From PBB1 sp046154125 (GTDB lineage: Bacteria; Pseudomonadota; Gammaproteobacteria; Burkholderiales; Burkholderiaceae_C): a stretch of DNA of 64,000 nt. A program made the translations under genes and the position numbers. The DNA is taken from assembly GCA_046154125.1 (NCBI GenBank), contig JBJXEJ010000167.1, positions 27,452-91,451 on the forward strand, given 5' to 3'. This document shows, piece after piece, positions 61,982-64,000 of the stretch. Every line of letters starts with the position of its first letter. The first letter of the stretch is position 1. The notes beneath the pieces are model-generated. The model made no database searches, was not told where the DNA came from, and was given only the letters and a program-made list of their open reading frames with translations.

Positions 61982-63420
61982 TGACGATGGACGATCCCCG
62001 ACCGATGACCCGAAAAGTTCGCACCCGCATCGCACCGTCACCGACCGGTTTCCTGCACCTGGGCACCGCGCGCACAGCGCTCTTCTCGTGGGCTTACGCG
62101 CGCCATCATGGCGGCGATTTCATCCTGCGTGTCGAAGACACCGACGAGGCGCGGTCGACGCAGGAGGCGGTCGATCAGATCATCGCTGCGATGAAGTGGC
62201 TGAACCTCGATTACGACGAAGGCCCGTTCTTCCAGATGCAGCGCATCGAGCGCTATCGCGAGGTGATCGGCCAGATGCTGGCCGCGGGGTCTGCCTATCC
62301 CTGCTATTGCACGCCGGCCGAGCTCGACACGATGCGCGAGGCGCAGCGTGCCCGCGGCGACAAGCCGCGCTACGACGGACGCTGGCGGCCCGAGCCGGGC
62401 AAGGCGTTACCGGCCATTCCCGACGGCGTGAAGCCGGTGATCCGATTTCGCAATCCGGTCGATGGCGCGGTGACCTGGGACGACATGGTCAAGGGACCGA
62501 TCACCATCTCGAACGGCGAACTCGACGACCTGATCATTGCCCGTCCGGGCGCCGATGCGAACACATTGATCGGCACGCCGACCTACAACTTCTGCGTCGT
62601 CGTCGACGACTGGGACATGCAGATCAGCCACGTGATCCGCGGAGACGATCACGTCAACAACACGCCGCGGCAGATCAACATCCTGCGCGCGCTGGGCGCC
62701 GAACTGCCGGTGTACGGTCACGTTCCGATGATCCTCGGGCCCGATGGCGACAAGCTGTCGAAGCGGCACGGCGCGGTCAGCGTCACGCAGTACGAGGACG
62801 CCGGCTACCTCCCCGAAGCGATGCTGAACTACCTGGCACGGCTGGGCTGGAGTCACGGCGACGATGAACTGTTCAGTCGCGAGCAACTGGTGGCCTGGTT
62901 CGACGGGCATCACCTGGCCAAGAGCCCCGCGCAATGGGACGTTGCCAAGCTCAACTGGGTCAACGCGCATTACCTGAAGGCCTTGCCCGATGCAACCTTG
63001 GCAGCGCTCGTGGCAAGCCGATTCGAGGCGCGTGGCATCTCGGTGCCGCTCGACGATCACCTCGAACGACTCTGCGCGTTGTTCAAGGACCGCTGCGCAA
63101 CGACAATGGAGCTGGCCGAGTGGCTCGCGATGTATTTCATGGATGTCGAGCCGCGCGATGAAGACCTTGCGGCACACGTCACCGACGCGGTCAAGCCGGC
63201 GATTCAGAGCCTGCGCGGACGCCTCGTCGACACCGAATGGTCGAAGCCGGCGATCAGTGCCGCGATCAAGGAAGTCATCACCACGCATGGCATCAAGATG
63301 CCGCAGCTGGCCCATGCAGTGCGCGTGCTGGTTTGTGGCCGCGCCCAGACGCCGTCGATCGACGCCGTGCTCGAGCTTTTTCCTCGCAATCTCGTGATCT
63401 CGAGATTGCAGATCGGGTGA
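61981..63420 (+). CDS. gltX: Glutamyl-tRNA synthetase
   Basis: This 479-residue class I synthetase has the HIGH-type motif in APSPTGFLHLG and the KMSKS-type motif KLSKRHG, with a CYCTPAE segment in between. The length and the C-terminal anticodon-binding domain fit a discriminating GluRS. It starts at ATG 61981 (overlapping the metZ stop); the ATG at 62008 is also possible and would remove a nine-residue tail. It is followed by a tRNA cluster that includes tRNA-Glu, its own substrate. Confidence 0.96.
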   Translation: MTMDDPRPMTRKVRTRIAPSPTGFLHLGTARTALFSWAYARHHGGDFILRVEDTDEARSTQEAVDQIIAAMKWLNLDYDEGPFFQMQRIERYREVIGQMLAAGSAYPCYCTPAELDTMREAQRARGDKPRYDGRWRPEPGKALPAIPDGVKPVIRFRNPVDGAVTWDDMVKGPITISNGELDDLIIARPGADANTLIGTPTYNFCVVVDDWDMQISHVIRGDDHVNNTPRQINILRALGAELPVYGHVPMILGPDGDKLSKRHGAVSVTQYEDAGYLPEAMLNYLARLGWSHGDDELFSREQLVAWFDGHHLAKSPAQWDVAKLNWVNAHYLKALPDATLAALVASRFEARGISVPLDDHLERLCALFKDRCATTMELAEWLAMYFMDVEPRDEDLAAHVTDAVKPAIQSLRGRLVDTEWSKPAISAAIKEVITTHGIKMPQLAHAVRVLVCGRAQTPSIDAVLELFPRNLVISRLQIG

Positions 63421-63435
63421 AAAGCTGGCTATACT
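63406..63435 (+). promoter_or_regulatory. Candidate promoter of the tRNA-Ala-Glu-Asp cluster
   Basis: TTGCAG (63406-63411) and TATACT (63430-63435) are separated by 18 bases, overlapping the end of gltX. A start about seven bases on would leave a leader of about 90 bases before tRNA-Ala. Confidence 0.5.
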
Positions 63436-63530
63436 CTTGGTCTCGCTTGAACAGCGCGAAGCGGCACAGAAATCAATCTCTGCGCTGCTTCCCCAGGGGA
63501 TGTCAGGGGCCAGTTGAACTGACAGCAAAG

Positions 63531-63606
<76 letters not shown>

Positions 63607-63667
63607 ACGACAGGCAGCAGATCGCCGGTTGAAAGTGGCGCGCAGTTCAAGACGTGACGGAGAACAT

Positions 63668-63743
63668 GTCCCCTTCGTCTAGAGGCCTAGGACACCACCC
63701 TTTCACGGTGATTACAGGGGTTCGAATCCCCTAGGGGACGCCA
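63668..63743 (+). tRNA. tRNA-Glu (anticodon TTC)
   Basis: This is a 76-base tRNA. The acceptor GTCCCCT pairs with AGGGGAC, the anticodon loop CTTTCAC gives TTC for glutamate, and the T loop is TTCGAAT. CCA is encoded. It lies 61 bases after tRNA-Ala. Confidence 0.95.
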
Positions 63744-63816
63744 CAAGCTTGAGCAAAGCTTGCAGCAGTATCTGAAAAGAGAACGCTGGAAATTTGCTCC
63801 GCACGAAGTGCGTACT

Positions 63817-63893
63817 GGAGTGGTAGTTCAGTTGGTTAGAATACCGGCCTGTCACGCCGGGGGTCGCGGGTTCGAGTCCCGTCCACTCCGCCA
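63817..63893 (+). tRNA. tRNA-Asp (anticodon GTC)
   Basis: This is a 77-base tRNA. The acceptor GGAGTGG pairs with CCACTCC, the anticodon loop CTGTCAC gives GTC for aspartate, and the T loop is TTCGAGT. CCA is encoded. It is the last tRNA of the cluster. Confidence 0.95.
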
Positions 63894-63907
63894 ACAATCA
63901 AGCAAAC

Positions 63908-63935
63908 ACGGGGCCTAGCGCCCCGTTTTTGTTTT
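63908..63935 (+). terminator. Rho-independent terminator of the tRNA cluster
   Basis: ACGGGGC (63908-63914) pairs with GCCCCGT (63920-63926) across five bases, and TTTTTGTTTT follows. It lies 15 bases past tRNA-Asp. Confidence 0.88.
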
Positions 63936-63936
63936 C

Positions 63937-63957
63937 TACCTACATCCTTACCTACAT
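63937..63957 (+). repeat. Two TACCTACAT direct repeats beside tRNA-Asp
   Basis: TACCTACAT occurs at 63937-63945 and again at 63949-63957, three bases apart, just past the tRNA terminator. Short direct repeats next to a tRNA 3' end can be integrase arm-type sites. The window ends 43 bases later, so no integrase gene can be seen. Confidence 0.45.
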
Positions 63958-64000
63958 TGCGCACCATGCTTTGTTGGAGTCCGACGTGTGGCGTTGGTGC

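Noticed and set aside
63712..63897. A short minus-strand frame beginning MLAEWTGLEPATPG
   Set aside because: It reads through tRNA-Glu and tRNA-Asp in reverse, a known source of false proteins.

Overview
The window is high-GC bacterial chromosome that reads as a betaproteobacterium of the order Burkholderiales. The main evidence is gene order: acnB - secreted protein - mdh - gntR - sdhCDAB - sdhE - gltA - leuC - entericidin - leuD - leuB - asd - fimV - truA - trpF - trpB - trpA - accD - folC - SPOR protein - cvpA - purF - metZ - gltX, an arrangement I know from that order. The genus cannot be fixed from sequence alone. A serine-cycle/C1 gene set and a PEP-CTERM protein would fit the Methylibium/Rubrivivax side of the order, but this is inference.

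Left part (1-27 kb) is accessory. It opens with two tandem c-di-GMP genes (a GGDEF-EAL protein cut by the window edge and a diguanylate cyclase), a membrane-anchored Mrr-like protein with altered catalytic residues, and a cupin. From 12005 down to 4584 eight genes run on the minus strand. The core five are joined by GTGA/ATGA overlaps or abutting ends: a radical SAM protein of the ArsS type, a TVP38-FAD-reductase fusion, two small glycosyltransferases of the arsenosugar-associated families, and a flavoprotein like the N-terminal part of SelD fusions. No arsenic methyltransferase (ArsM) is present. Next come creA, a PEP-CTERM protein, a DTW-domain tRNA modification enzyme, a secreted beta-propeller/PKD protein, a large orphan hybrid histidine kinase, an MFS transporter, tRNA-Ser(GGA), a DUF2237 - paraslipin - NfeD operon, a basic amino-acid decarboxylase with a VOC protein, and a secreted metallophosphoesterase preceded by a good Pho-box candidate.

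The middle (27.2-32.6 kb) is a divergent C1 cluster. Malyl-CoA lyase and formate-tetrahydrofolate ligase lie on one strand; hydroxypyruvate reductase, MtdA and FchA lie on the other. Together FtfL, FchA and MtdA take formate to methylene-tetrahydrofolate, while Hpr and Mcl are serine-cycle steps. Other serine-cycle genes are not in the window.

The right part (32.6-64 kb) is core metabolism: fatty acid synthesis (fabI, accD), the TCA cycle (acnB, mdh, sdhCDAB, sdhE, gltA) with a GntR/UTRA regulator divergent from mdh, leucine, lysine/threonine/methionine and tryptophan synthesis, folate and purine synthesis, pseudouridylation, the FimV polar protein and glutamyl-tRNA synthetase. Many of these genes overlap by 1-4 bases. 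The window ends with a tRNA-Ala(GGC)-Glu(TTC)-Asp(GTC) cluster, its terminator and a pair of short direct repeats that could mark the edge of an integrated element. No insertion sequence, transposase, CRISPR array or rRNA gene was seen.
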